Below, one piece after another: positions 1-6,734 of a stretch of DNA of 8,765 nt (within the stretch, counting starts at the first letter, position 1; each line of letters begins with the position of its first letter). The stretch spans positions 3,630 to 12,394 of the forward strand of contig AQSL01000110.1 in the NCBI GenBank assembly GCA_000403035.1, written 5' to 3'. The notes under the pieces are model-generated. The model was not told the DNA's origin, did no database searches, and worked only from the letters and a program-made list of their open reading frames with translations. The DNA comes from Candidatus Latescibacter anaerobius SCGC AAA252-E07. GTDB lineage: Bacteria > Latescibacterota > Latescibacteria > Latescibacterales > Latescibacteraceae. The position numbers were made by a program, and so were the translations under genes.

Positions 1-1532
1 TAGCAGCAGGCACATACGATTACTTTCTCTGGGGTTATGATGATAAAACTTCGCGACAATTAGCCTGCGATTATATTCAGATTGGATTTGACTGGAATTG
101 CCAGTTTACCCACATCTATGAAGTAGGCGAGGACGGTTTACCGCTTACGAATCCTTTAATTGTTGGCAATGCGGCAATGTGGATGTCCAATGATGCTGTG
201 CCCAGTAATCAATTTGGGTCTCATTTTAAGTGGGTGATTGGAAGCGATCCTTTAGATATATCGTTTAAACAGACAACCGATTGTCCTATTTATGGGGATT
301 GGGATGCCGGAAATACTTCTACATCAGGTTTTTTTTACGGAGGTCCCGTTTTTAATCCGGACGATTATAATATCTTCTATAATGCCTGCGCAAACTACGA
401 GGCCCAGACAGCAACGATGTTCAAGTTTCAATGGGTCACCGATGGCGATGCGATTTTTGATGAAGACTGGCTCGGCTGGGATGAGTTGACATGGGAAGAT
501 AGAGGAATAGCGATTGGCAGTTGGTCTCAGAAACCGGGTGCTTACACCGACCGTAATTACATATATGTTGTATCACCCGGACTCCATCAGAAAGAAGAGG
601 AATGGAACAAGCTGCGCTGTGTGAGCTTCGACGGGGAAGTCATCTTTGACAAGATGCTGCACGAATGGTACTACCCGGATGATCCCAATCCGCACGGTTA
701 TATTAACGGTGCGTTTCATCATCTGTATTCCCGCGGTAACAATCACTGGATGGTGGTCAGTCACACGTCATGTATGCATGAAATGATTGATACCACAAGA
801 ATTCTTGTTGACCCGGATGATGATGATGACATGATACTATTTCAGAATGCAAACGGTGATTACTGGATGGATTCCGCTTATGAACCAACTGTCGAACCGG
901 CATGGTACTGTCTTGCAGATGATAAAACAACGTCCATGAGACGTGACTCAGTAACCATTGATTCAAATGGTTTCAATGTTATCTACACAACCTATCTGGG
1001 GCTGGTTACCTTCGGGGTTTCCACGCAGGACGGCACTGCTGTTGATTATATGTCCATTGCAGATGATACCATTTCCGATGATTCAGGATTTAAAATGGGC
1101 GGCCTGCTCTGCGACAACGGTTCGAACTATGATGGTTTGTACATGGCACATGCCCTTACTACCGAGACAGTCCATGTTACCGGAAATACATGGTATGTAG
1201 CTTTTGACTCATGCCATGGTATCATCACCAATGAACCTGTTATTGAGCCCGGTGTGGAAGAAGGTCAGGCGTCATACAGTGTTGATCAGAACTCGCCGAA
1301 TCCGTTCAACCCGACCACCTCGATCAACTTTACGATTCCCGAAACAAATCATGTGACTGTTGATATTTACAACGTTGCGGGTCAGAAGGTTGATACGCTG
1401 GTCAACGATTTCATAGACGCCGGCAAGCATTCGCTCATCTGGGATGCTTCCGGATTTTCCAACGGTATCTACTTCTATACCGTGAAGTCCGGCGATTTCT
1501 CAAAAACCATGAAAATGACGCTTCTCAAGTAA
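1..1532 (+). CDS. Secreted T9SS-sorted protein of unknown function (5'-truncated by window edge)
   Basis: The reading frame is open from base 3, so the true start lies upstream of the window; the first Met seen, at 177, is internal. The 509 visible residues align along their length with residues 119-636 of the paralogue at 1803-3713, so about 118 N-terminal residues (signal peptide and most of a FlgD-like Ig domain) should lie upstream. The visible protein starts at the end of that domain ('YDYFLWGYDDKT'), continues through an Asp/Trp/Gly-rich core (e.g. 'WLGWDELTWED', and five Asp in a row at bases 816-830), and ends at bases 1275-1529 in a T9SS type A sorting domain ('NSPNPFNPTT', 'DIYNVAGQKVDTL', final 'KMTLLK'). 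In known systems this tail directs a protein across the outer membrane by type IX secretion and is then removed. The core resembles a beta-rich surface protein, possibly a propeller, but I do not recognise its function. It ends before a strong terminator, so it is not co-transcribed with the next gene. Confidence 0.85.
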   Translation, partial: AAGTYDYFLWGYDDKTSRQLACDYIQIGFDWNCQFTHIYEVGEDGLPLTNPLIVGNAAMWMSNDAVPSNQFGSHFKWVIGSDPLDISFKQTTDCPIYGDWDAGNTSTSGFFYGGPVFNPDDYNIFYNACANYEAQTATMFKFQWVTDGDAIFDEDWLGWDELTWEDRGIAIGSWSQKPGAYTDRNYIYVVSPGLHQKEEEWNKLRCVSFDGEVIFDKMLHEWYYPDDPNPHGYINGAFHHLYSRGNNHWMVVSHTSCMHEMIDTTRILVDPDDDDDMILFQNANGDYWMDSAYEPTVEPAWYCLADDKTTSMRRDSVTIDSNGFNVIYTTYLGLVTFGVSTQDGTAVDYMSIADDTISDDSGFKMGGLLCDNGSNYDGLYMAHALTTETVHVTGNTWYVAFDSCHGIITNEPVIEPGVEEGQASYSVDQNSPNPFNPTTSINFTIPETNHVTVDIYNVAGQKVDTLVNDFIDAGKHSLIWDASGFSNGIYFYTVKSGDFSKTMKMTLLK

Positions 1533-1563
1533 TCCGTTGTGAGAATGAGCGTTTAAAAAGAAG

Positions 1564-1592
1564 AAAAGCCCTGTTTATTTTGCAGGGCTTTT
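1564..1592 (+). terminator. Rho-independent terminator after the first T9SS protein gene
   Basis: A perfect 10-bp stem, AAAAGCCCTG (1564-1573) with CAGGGCTTTT (1583-1592), encloses a 9-nt loop, TTTATTTTG. The 3' arm ends in a T run. It lies about 30 nt after the stop codon. The whole 29-nt element recurs exactly at 8098-8126. Confidence 0.85.
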
Positions 1593-1632
1593 ATTATTAT
1601 ATCTGATTATAATATATATTAAAATATTTAAC

Positions 1633-1660
1633 TTGACAAATAGCTAGCTATGTATATATT
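1633..1660 (+). promoter_or_regulatory. Candidate sigma70-like promoter for the 1803-3713 gene
   Basis: A perfect -35 hexamer TTGACA (1633-1638) is followed after 16 nt by TATATT (1655-1660). This predicts a start near 1667 and a 5' leader of about 135 nt. It lies in AT-rich DNA downstream of the preceding terminator, where a promoter for the next gene is needed. A perfect 12-bp palindrome fills much of the spacer. Sequence match only; some FCB-group organisms use a different promoter consensus. Confidence 0.45.
1640..1651. promoter_or_regulatory. 12-bp palindrome inside the promoter spacer (possible operator)
   Basis: ATAGCTAGCTAT is a perfect dyad lying between the candidate -35 (1633-1638) and -10 (1655-1660) elements. 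A protein bound here would block RNA polymerase, so an operator role is possible. No second copy was noticed elsewhere in the window, and no regulator gene is present. Confidence 0.25.
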
Positions 1661-1715
1661 TATTTTGTATTTTGGTAATATTATTTAAATGTTTACTTCA
1701 TAATAATTATTTAAA

Positions 1716-1744
1716 GAAGGGAGGTCTATAACATTATGAATTAG
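1716..1744 (+). promoter_or_regulatory. Strong Shine-Dalgarno with a two-codon leader ORF (Met-Asn-stop)
   Basis: GAAGGGAGGTC (1716-1726) is a better Shine-Dalgarno match than the one used by the downstream gene. Eleven nt after its GG comes ATG AAT TAG (1736-1744), a two-codon open frame. It falls within the predicted 5' leader of the 1803-3713 gene, 59 nt before its start. It could be a ribosome standby or leader-peptide site, or chance in purine-rich DNA. Confidence 0.25.
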
Positions 1745-1802
1745 TAAATAAGTAAGGTTTAAACTCGTTAAAGAATAAAATTTCTTTACAAAGAGGTAAA
1801 AA

Positions 1803-3713
1803 ATGAAAAAATTGTTATTAGTCACACTTTTAATGATTTTGGTTGCATCCTTATCTTATACCGCTGATTTTGCTCCCACTGTTATGACATTGACTGCTCC
1901 GGCTCAAATACAGTATGATTTTGACGGCAGTGATTTGTCAATTCCTCTCACTGTATCCGGAACACCGGCAGCCATTTGGCTTGTTATAAACACAAAGGGC
2001 GAGGCAGATAATATTGTCGATATACGAAATGGTTTTTTAGGCTGGCATTATGTAAATCATACAGACACAACCATTTATGTTTCATCGAAATATTCTCGTG
2101 AACCCGGAGAGACACAAATTACATGGGATGGAAGAGACCAGGATGGTAATGTTGTTGCTGCCGACGATTACAGTTATCACCTCTGGGCTTATGATGATAA
2201 AACGCCAAGACAGATGGCAAGCGATTATCTTACAATAGGATTCGAATGGCAGCCCAGATTTAATCAATTCTACACACATGATGAAGATGGCTTACCTTAT
2301 GCAAATCCTTTTTTATTTGGCTCATGGCCATTTAGTTCTACTAATAGTGCTGGTGCTGAAAGTCAACCATTTTATAAAAGGCATGGCGCTCATTATAAGT
2401 GGCAACTTGGCAGTGACCCATATGATCCATCCCTGATTCAGGCAACAGTATGTAGTTTTTATCAGCCAATAGAAAAATCAGGTGAGGAAGGATTCTTTAA
2501 GCACGGCGGACCAATTTTAGATCCGAATGATTACAGTATTTTCTACCATGACCAGTATAATGTTGATTCAAAAACAGAAACTCTTCTCAAGTGGAAGTAT
2601 GTTCCGGATGGTGATGCTATTGAGGACTCGGATTGGGGCGGCTGGGATGAAATAACATGGGACGACGCTGGTAACACTATCGGGGTTTATATGCATGATC
2701 CCTCGCTCTATACAGACGGCACGTATATCATGAGGATTTCGTGCGGTAAATTTATCGTTGGACCAGAAAAGTGGAACCAGTTCTATGCCGTGGATTTCGA
2801 TGGCGAAGTACTTGTTGATACTGATTTGACATGGGCTTATATGCCAGATGACGCTAACCCGGCGGATCGACATAATGATAATTTGTCCAACTACTGTTTC
2901 GATCCTACACGACCTGGTCTGATGATAATGGAAGGTACCACGAGCTGCAGAATTCACATGATTAATTATTTCAACATTCTTGCTAATCCTGATGATCAAG
3001 AAATAGTTGATACTCATGTCTGGGAAAACAGGAACGGTGATTACTTCCTTGATACGGCATTTGAGCCGGATGTTGAGCCTGCATGGTTTTGCCTTCAGGG
3101 TGGCAAGGGATTTGCACCAAGAATTAATGCACCAAGTATCGATTCGCAAGGGTTCTGTTTTATATCTGTAGGCGAACATGGTAGTACACTGTCTTCATTT
3201 GGTTTGACAACGCAGGATGGTACAGCGGTTACGACGAATCAATTTGCGGATGATACTGTCCCGGGTGACGAGGGCAAGCTTGGCGGCGGTAGGATGCTTG
3301 ACGTCGATGGAAACTTTGACGGTATTTACTATACCGCAGCTCTCGTTTCAGGCGAGGGAGATAGTTTTAAAAAAATTACGTACATTGCCTTCGATTCGAC
3401 CGGCGGTGTTATAACAAGCCAGCCGATTGCAGTGGAAGAAGAAGTTCAAGCAGCTTTCAATGTTGACCAGAACGCTCCGAACCCGTTCAATCCGACGACG
3501 GCAATCAGCTTTACAATTCCAGCTTCCAATCATGTATCAGTTGATATTTATAACGTTGCCGGTCAGAAGATTGATACGCTGGTCAATGACTTCATGGATG
3601 CAGGAACTCATTCGGTTATATGGGATGCTTCAGGATTCTCCAATGGTGTATACTTCTACACGGTGAAATCCGGTGACTTCTCAAAGACCATGAAAATGAC
3701 ACTTCTCAAATAA
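1803..3713 (+). CDS. Secreted T9SS-sorted protein with N-terminal FlgD-like Ig domain, function unknown
   Basis: A complete 636-residue protein. The start is supported by AAGAGG (1791-1796), 6 nt upstream of the ATG. Residues 1-21 form a Sec signal peptide (Lys-Lys, then a Leu-rich core, probable cleavage after 'SYTA'). Residues about 45-130 resemble a FlgD-type Ig domain ('ITWDGRDQDGNVVA'). Residues about 145-545 are a core of unknown fold rich in Asp, Trp and Gly, with 'WGGWDEITWDDAG' near 278-290 and 'DFDGEVLVDTDLTWAY' near 331-346; it may be a beta-propeller or other all-beta fold. Residues about 552-636 are a T9SS type A sorting domain ('NAPNPFNPTT', 'DIYNVAGQKIDTL', terminal 'KMTLLK'). 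The expected route is Sec to the periplasm, then type IX secretion to the surface or outside. It is a tandem paralogue of the gene before it: the C-terminal domains match closely and the cores less well. No catalytic motif was recognised; adhesin, substrate-binding protein or structural surface protein are all possible. Confidence 0.9.
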   Translation: MKKLLLVTLLMILVASLSYTADFAPTVMTLTAPAQIQYDFDGSDLSIPLTVSGTPAAIWLVINTKGEADNIVDIRNGFLGWHYVNHTDTTIYVSSKYSREPGETQITWDGRDQDGNVVAADDYSYHLWAYDDKTPRQMASDYLTIGFEWQPRFNQFYTHDEDGLPYANPFLFGSWPFSSTNSAGAESQPFYKRHGAHYKWQLGSDPYDPSLIQATVCSFYQPIEKSGEEGFFKHGGPILDPNDYSIFYHDQYNVDSKTETLLKWKYVPDGDAIEDSDWGGWDEITWDDAGNTIGVYMHDPSLYTDGTYIMRISCGKFIVGPEKWNQFYAVDFDGEVLVDTDLTWAYMPDDANPADRHNDNLSNYCFDPTRPGLMIMEGTTSCRIHMINYFNILANPDDQEIVDTHVWENRNGDYFLDTAFEPDVEPAWFCLQGGKGFAPRINAPSIDSQGFCFISVGEHGSTLSSFGLTTQDGTAVTTNQFADDTVPGDEGKLGGGRMLDVDGNFDGIYYTAALVSGEGDSFKKITYIAFDSTGGVITSQPIAVEEEVQAAFNVDQNAPNPFNPTTAISFTIPASNHVSVDIYNVAGQKIDTLVNDFMDAGTHSVIWDASGFSNGVYFYTVKSGDFSKTMKMTLLK

Positions 3714-3744
3714 TGCCCTTTCCTAATTTGTGAGTGTTTTTTCG

Positions 3745-3779
3745 AGGAAAGCCCTGTTTATGAGCGGGGCTTTCCTTTT
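3745..3779 (+). terminator. Rho-independent terminator after the second T9SS protein gene
   Basis: A 12-bp stem with one G-U pair joins AGGAAAGCCCTG (3745-3756) to CGGGGCTTTCCT (3765-3776), with an 8-nt loop TTTATGAG and a T run to 3779. The 5' arm and loop start (AAAGCCCTGTTTAT) match the other two terminators in the window. Confidence 0.85.
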
Positions 3780-3861
3780 GTTAAACGAAATTACGTAAAA
3801 TGCTCATATTGTAGTATTCAATTTAAAATAAATTGATTTTATGCTTTTATTAACAATAAGG

Positions 3862-3890
3862 TTGTGTAAATTGTTCAATATATTTATATA
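3862..3890 (+). promoter_or_regulatory. Weak candidate promoter for the 3912-8018 gene cluster
   Basis: TTGTGT (3862-3867) is followed after 17 nt by TATATA (3885-3890). A start near 3897 would leave a leader of about 15 nt, with the ribosome binding site directly inside it. The surrounding DNA is so AT-rich that several other hexamer pairs are possible, so the exact location is a guess. A promoter is expected here because a terminator ends at 3779. Confidence 0.25.
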
Positions 3891-3911
3891 TTATAAAAAA
3901 GCAGGTCAAAT

Positions 3912-5288
3912 GTGAATAACTATATAAACAATAATACCCGCCGAAAATTTCTTTTAAAAGCAGGAGTTGGTAGTCTCCTCATCGGGAATGCGTTTAAAAA
4001 AGGGAGTGGATTAGCCGAAACGATAAATTCACCGGATACTGACCGGTATCAATCGATTACTGTTCCTACCCACGAGTTTTTTGGGGATATTGAAGAACGG
4101 CTCGATTTTCCGCGTGACTGGAACGTAAATGTTCACCATATGGCAGGCCTGAAAAGCCCGGTCCTTTCCACGGATGCCATAAGAAAAAGCCTGAGAAATC
4201 CGGTCGGCACAAAACCGCTTCGTGAAATTGCAGCGGGTAAAAAAAGTGCTGTTATTCTTTTCGATGATGTTACAAGGGGAACTCCTGCACATGATATTGC
4301 TCCTTTTGTCGTTGAAGAGTTAAAAGCAGGCGGTATAAAAGACGAAAATATTCTCTTCGTCTGTATGGGCGGCGCGCACCGTGCGATTACAATTCCGGAA
4401 GCCCGTGCCAAGCTTGGGGATACTATAGTCGATAATTATTACTGGATCGTTCATAACTGTTTTAATAATTTTGTCGAACTCGGTAAAACAAGCTTCGGCA
4501 ACCGCATCCAGGTCAATTTTGATGTTATGCATGCTGATGTTAAAGTATCGATCAGCGGGATAAAAAAGCATGAAATGCCTGGTTACAGCGGCGGTGCAAA
4601 GGCAATTCTTCCCGGCGTTTCCAGCCTTGATACTATTGAATATAATCATACTCATACTCAGGGAGGCCTGGGGAAGATATATCATAACGATATGCGGAGT
4701 GATATGGAAGAAGCAGCACGGATGGCAGGGCTGGATTTCACCGTTCAAGTTGTGTTCAACGGGAAACGTCAGGTGATCGGCGTGCATGCCGGCGATTTTA
4801 TTGAGGCATTCCGTGAGGCCGTTTATGATGCAAATAAGCAATATCATACCGAGCTTGCCCGGAATGCTGATGTTGTCGTTGCAAACGCCTATCCCAGAAA
4901 TTTACAGGAATCCGGTTTTCCCTGGACGCGATGGTCGTTGCGTGAGGGCGGAACGGCGATTTCAATTAATCAAATACCTTTAGGACACTATCCCATTCAC
5001 TATTGGGCGGAGAGAAGTATGTGGAACGGTATGTCATACTGGGAAAAACAGGAGTCACGTTCCAGATCGAGAAGAAGCCCGTCAGGAAAAACCGGGCTAT
5101 CAATAATCTTTTCCCAGTATTTTCAGTATCGTGACATTGCACGGTATTCCGGAAGTAATTTTAAGCTGGTTAGAACATGGGCAGATGCGCTTGCACTCCT
5201 TCAAAAAGCCCACGGTCACAGTACGAATGTTGCTGTTTATCCTTATATCGGCGTCCAGCACGAACCGATAACACTGGACAGACCTTAA
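3912..5288 (+). CDS. Tat-exported LarA-family (DUF2088) nickel-pincer hydroxyacid racemase/epimerase homologue
   Basis: A 458-residue protein starting at GTG: the ATG two bases upstream reads ATG-TGA and stops at once. GCAGG (3901-3905) lies 6 nt before the GTG. Residues 9-18 (TRRKFLLKAG) are a textbook Tat motif followed by a short hydrophobic stretch. The rest matches lactate racemase LarA. 'DDVTRG' (118-123) holds the Arg equivalent to Lactobacillus plantarum R75; 'GAHR' gives His156 (about H108). 'KKHEMPGYSGGAKAILPG' gives His220 (about H174) and Lys230 (about K184, which tethers the nickel-pincer nucleotide). His246 corresponds to nickel ligand H200. The spacings between these residues are nearly those of LarA as I recall them. 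The family racemises or epimerises 2-hydroxy acids (lactate, malate, gluconate and others); the substrate here is unknown. The C-terminal third is less typical: no Lys is seen where K298 is expected, and residues 382-388 are Ser/Arg-rich. It is first in a likely three-gene operon with two enolase-superfamily enzymes. No larB, larC or larE is in the window. Confidence 0.85.
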   Translation: MNNYINNNTRRKFLLKAGVGSLLIGNAFKKGSGLAETINSPDTDRYQSITVPTHEFFGDIEERLDFPRDWNVNVHHMAGLKSPVLSTDAIRKSLRNPVGTKPLREIAAGKKSAVILFDDVTRGTPAHDIAPFVVEELKAGGIKDENILFVCMGGAHRAITIPEARAKLGDTIVDNYYWIVHNCFNNFVELGKTSFGNRIQVNFDVMHADVKVSISGIKKHEMPGYSGGAKAILPGVSSLDTIEYNHTHTQGGLGKIYHNDMRSDMEEAARMAGLDFTVQVVFNGKRQVIGVHAGDFIEAFREAVYDANKQYHTELARNADVVVANAYPRNLQESGFPWTRWSLREGGTAISINQIPLGHYPIHYWAERSMWNGMSYWEKQESRSRSRRSPSGKTGLSIIFSQYFQYRDIARYSGSNFKLVRTWADALALLQKAHGHSTNVAVYPYIGVQHEPITLDRP

Positions 5289-5353
5289 TAATCGTTTTTG
5301 AGCTGTGTTGATACCTTTACACGTTATTCTATATGTACATTTAATGGAGAACT

Positions 5354-6643
5354 ATGATGAAAAGACGCAACTTTTTCACGACGCTCGCAGCTTCGGTTGC
5401 TGCGCCCGCATTTCTTTCCAGCTATCATGCAATGGCAGCGCCGGACAGGAAAAAAATTAAGATCACCGATGTTAAGGTTATGTATGTCTATAACTTTCTC
5501 GGCTGGCCTCTGATTAAGGTTGAAACCGATGCCGGCATTTACGGAATTGGAGAAGCATGCCATGGATATGGTATCAAAGAAATCGTACTCAAACAACTCA
5601 AACCCATGCTTATCGGGGAAGATCCCCTCGATGTAGACCGGCTCTATACAAAAATGGTTGTTGGAGGAGCAGTAACCGGTTCGACAGCCGGGATTAAACT
5701 CTATGCCGTAAGCGGTATTGAAACCGCTTTGTGGGATCTTGCCGGAAAGATACTCAATGCGCCTGTGTGTACTCTGTTAGGGGGAAAATTCAGAGACAGT
5801 GTTCCAACGTACCGGACTGGCAGTACCGATATGCTTGATAAATCAAGATGCCGTGATTTTGCCGACCAGCTTAAGAGTCATCCTTTCGGTTTTAAGGCAG
5901 TTAAATGTGATTGGCCGAGAAGACAGGAAATCAACGAAATAAGGATACAGAGGGAAGGAGGAAGGGGTGGTCCCTTCAATAGACTCTGGGAATCCCCGCT
6001 CAGCCGCCGATTTCCAAGAAAGGATATTGCCCGTGCAGCGAAAGGATTTGAAAACATGCGTGAAGCGCTGGGCGATGACATTGAGATTGCAGTCCACTGT
6101 CATTGGGAATTTGACTGGGCGGATGCGCTTGCGCTTGCCCGCGCCGTTGCCCCAATGAACCCAATGTGGCTTGAGGATCCTATGCCGCCGGATTATGCCG
6201 ATTCCTGGGTGAAGTTGACAGAGGAGTCTCCTGTGCCAATTACTATGGGCGAAAATCTTTATACCCGTCATGGTTTCAAACCCTTTATCATTAATCAGGG
6301 ATGCCATATAATTCATCCGGACTTTTTAAGAGCTGGTGGTCTGCTTGAATCGAAGAAAATTGCAGACTTCGCCGATATTTTTTATATACCGACCGGCGCT
6401 CATAATATGGCCAGTCCTGTTGGTTATCTGGCATCCGCCCATTCTGCCGCTTCCATTCGGGACTTTATATTTCACGAGTTCAATGGCGGAGACATAGAAG
6501 TATGGGAGAAGTTTGTCATTCATGACGGTCCAATTGTTAAGGATGGCAGAATACAGATTTCCGACAGGCCGGGATTAGGTATTGAACTGAACGAGGACTT
6601 TGTCCGAAAGTATCTGCCGGACGGTGAAGAGTGGTGGGGTTAG
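5354..6643 (+). CDS. Tat-exported mandelate racemase/enolase-superfamily enzyme, copy 1
   Basis: A 429-residue protein with Tat signal KRRNFFTTLAASVAAPAF and likely cleavage after 'HAMA' (residue 28). The N-terminal capping domain (about 33-150) has the family blocks 'GIYGIGEACHG' and 'SGIETALWDLAGK...LLGG'; the barrel follows. Metal ligands and catalytic residues expected for the mandelate racemase subgroup are Glu274 ('WLEDP'), Glu300 ('TMGEN'), Asp323 ('HPDF') with His350 ('TGAHN') as the His-Asp pair, and Glu375 ('HEFN'). The first metal ligand, normally Asp, appears to be His248 in 'AVHCHWEFD'. Relatives are sugar-acid dehydratases (galactonate, mannonate, fuconate) and racemases; I cannot name the substrate. 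GGAG (5346-5349) serves the start; a second ATG at 5357 gives the same protein less one Met. It lies 65 nt after the LarA-family gene with no terminator, so co-transcription is likely. It is a tandem duplicate of the next gene. Confidence 0.88.
   Translation: MMKRRNFFTTLAASVAAPAFLSSYHAMAAPDRKKIKITDVKVMYVYNFLGWPLIKVETDAGIYGIGEACHGYGIKEIVLKQLKPMLIGEDPLDVDRLYTKMVVGGAVTGSTAGIKLYAVSGIETALWDLAGKILNAPVCTLLGGKFRDSVPTYRTGSTDMLDKSRCRDFADQLKSHPFGFKAVKCDWPRRQEINEIRIQREGGRGGPFNRLWESPLSRRFPRKDIARAAKGFENMREALGDDIEIAVHCHWEFDWADALALARAVAPMNPMWLEDPMPPDYADSWVKLTEESPVPITMGENLYTRHGFKPFIINQGCHIIHPDFLRAGGLLESKKIADFADIFYIPTGAHNMASPVGYLASAHSAASIRDFIFHEFNGGDIEVWEKFVIHDGPIVKDGRIQISDRPGLGIELNEDFVRKYLPDGEEWWG
5366..5487 (+). 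repeat. Near-identical 122-bp direct repeat, unit 1 (Tat signal region)
   Basis: This block, encoding the Tat signal and the first mature residues, matches 6744-6865 with only three differences, all synonymous. The two genes are visibly less alike downstream. It is part of a tandem gene duplication. Confidence 0.85.
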
Positions 6644-6734
6644 ATATGCCGTAAGTATTCTAAAAATTCGCAGGTAATGTATATAACTCAAGAGCAAAAA
6701 TAACATATAATATTGATATTTCAATGGAGGAACA

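Noticed and set aside
1764..1796. Weak hairpin TAAAGAA/TTCTTTA next to the ribosome binding site of the 1803 gene
   Set aside because: Seven nearly all A-U pairs would be marginally stable, and such repeats are expected by chance in DNA this AT-rich.
2568..3179. A 203-codon open frame on the minus strand inside the second T9SS gene
   Set aside because: It lies wholly within a well-supported gene on the other strand, has no clear ribosome binding site and no recognisable domain; it is a shadow of coding bias.
4320..4847. Minus-strand open frame of 175 codons inside the LarA-family gene
   Set aside because: Fully antisense to conserved catalytic motifs, with no domain or start signal of its own.
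5843..6316. Minus-strand open frame of 157 codons, with a similar one at 7359-7778 in the duplicate gene
   Set aside because: The similarity between them follows automatically from the duplication of the sense genes. No family features were seen in either translation.
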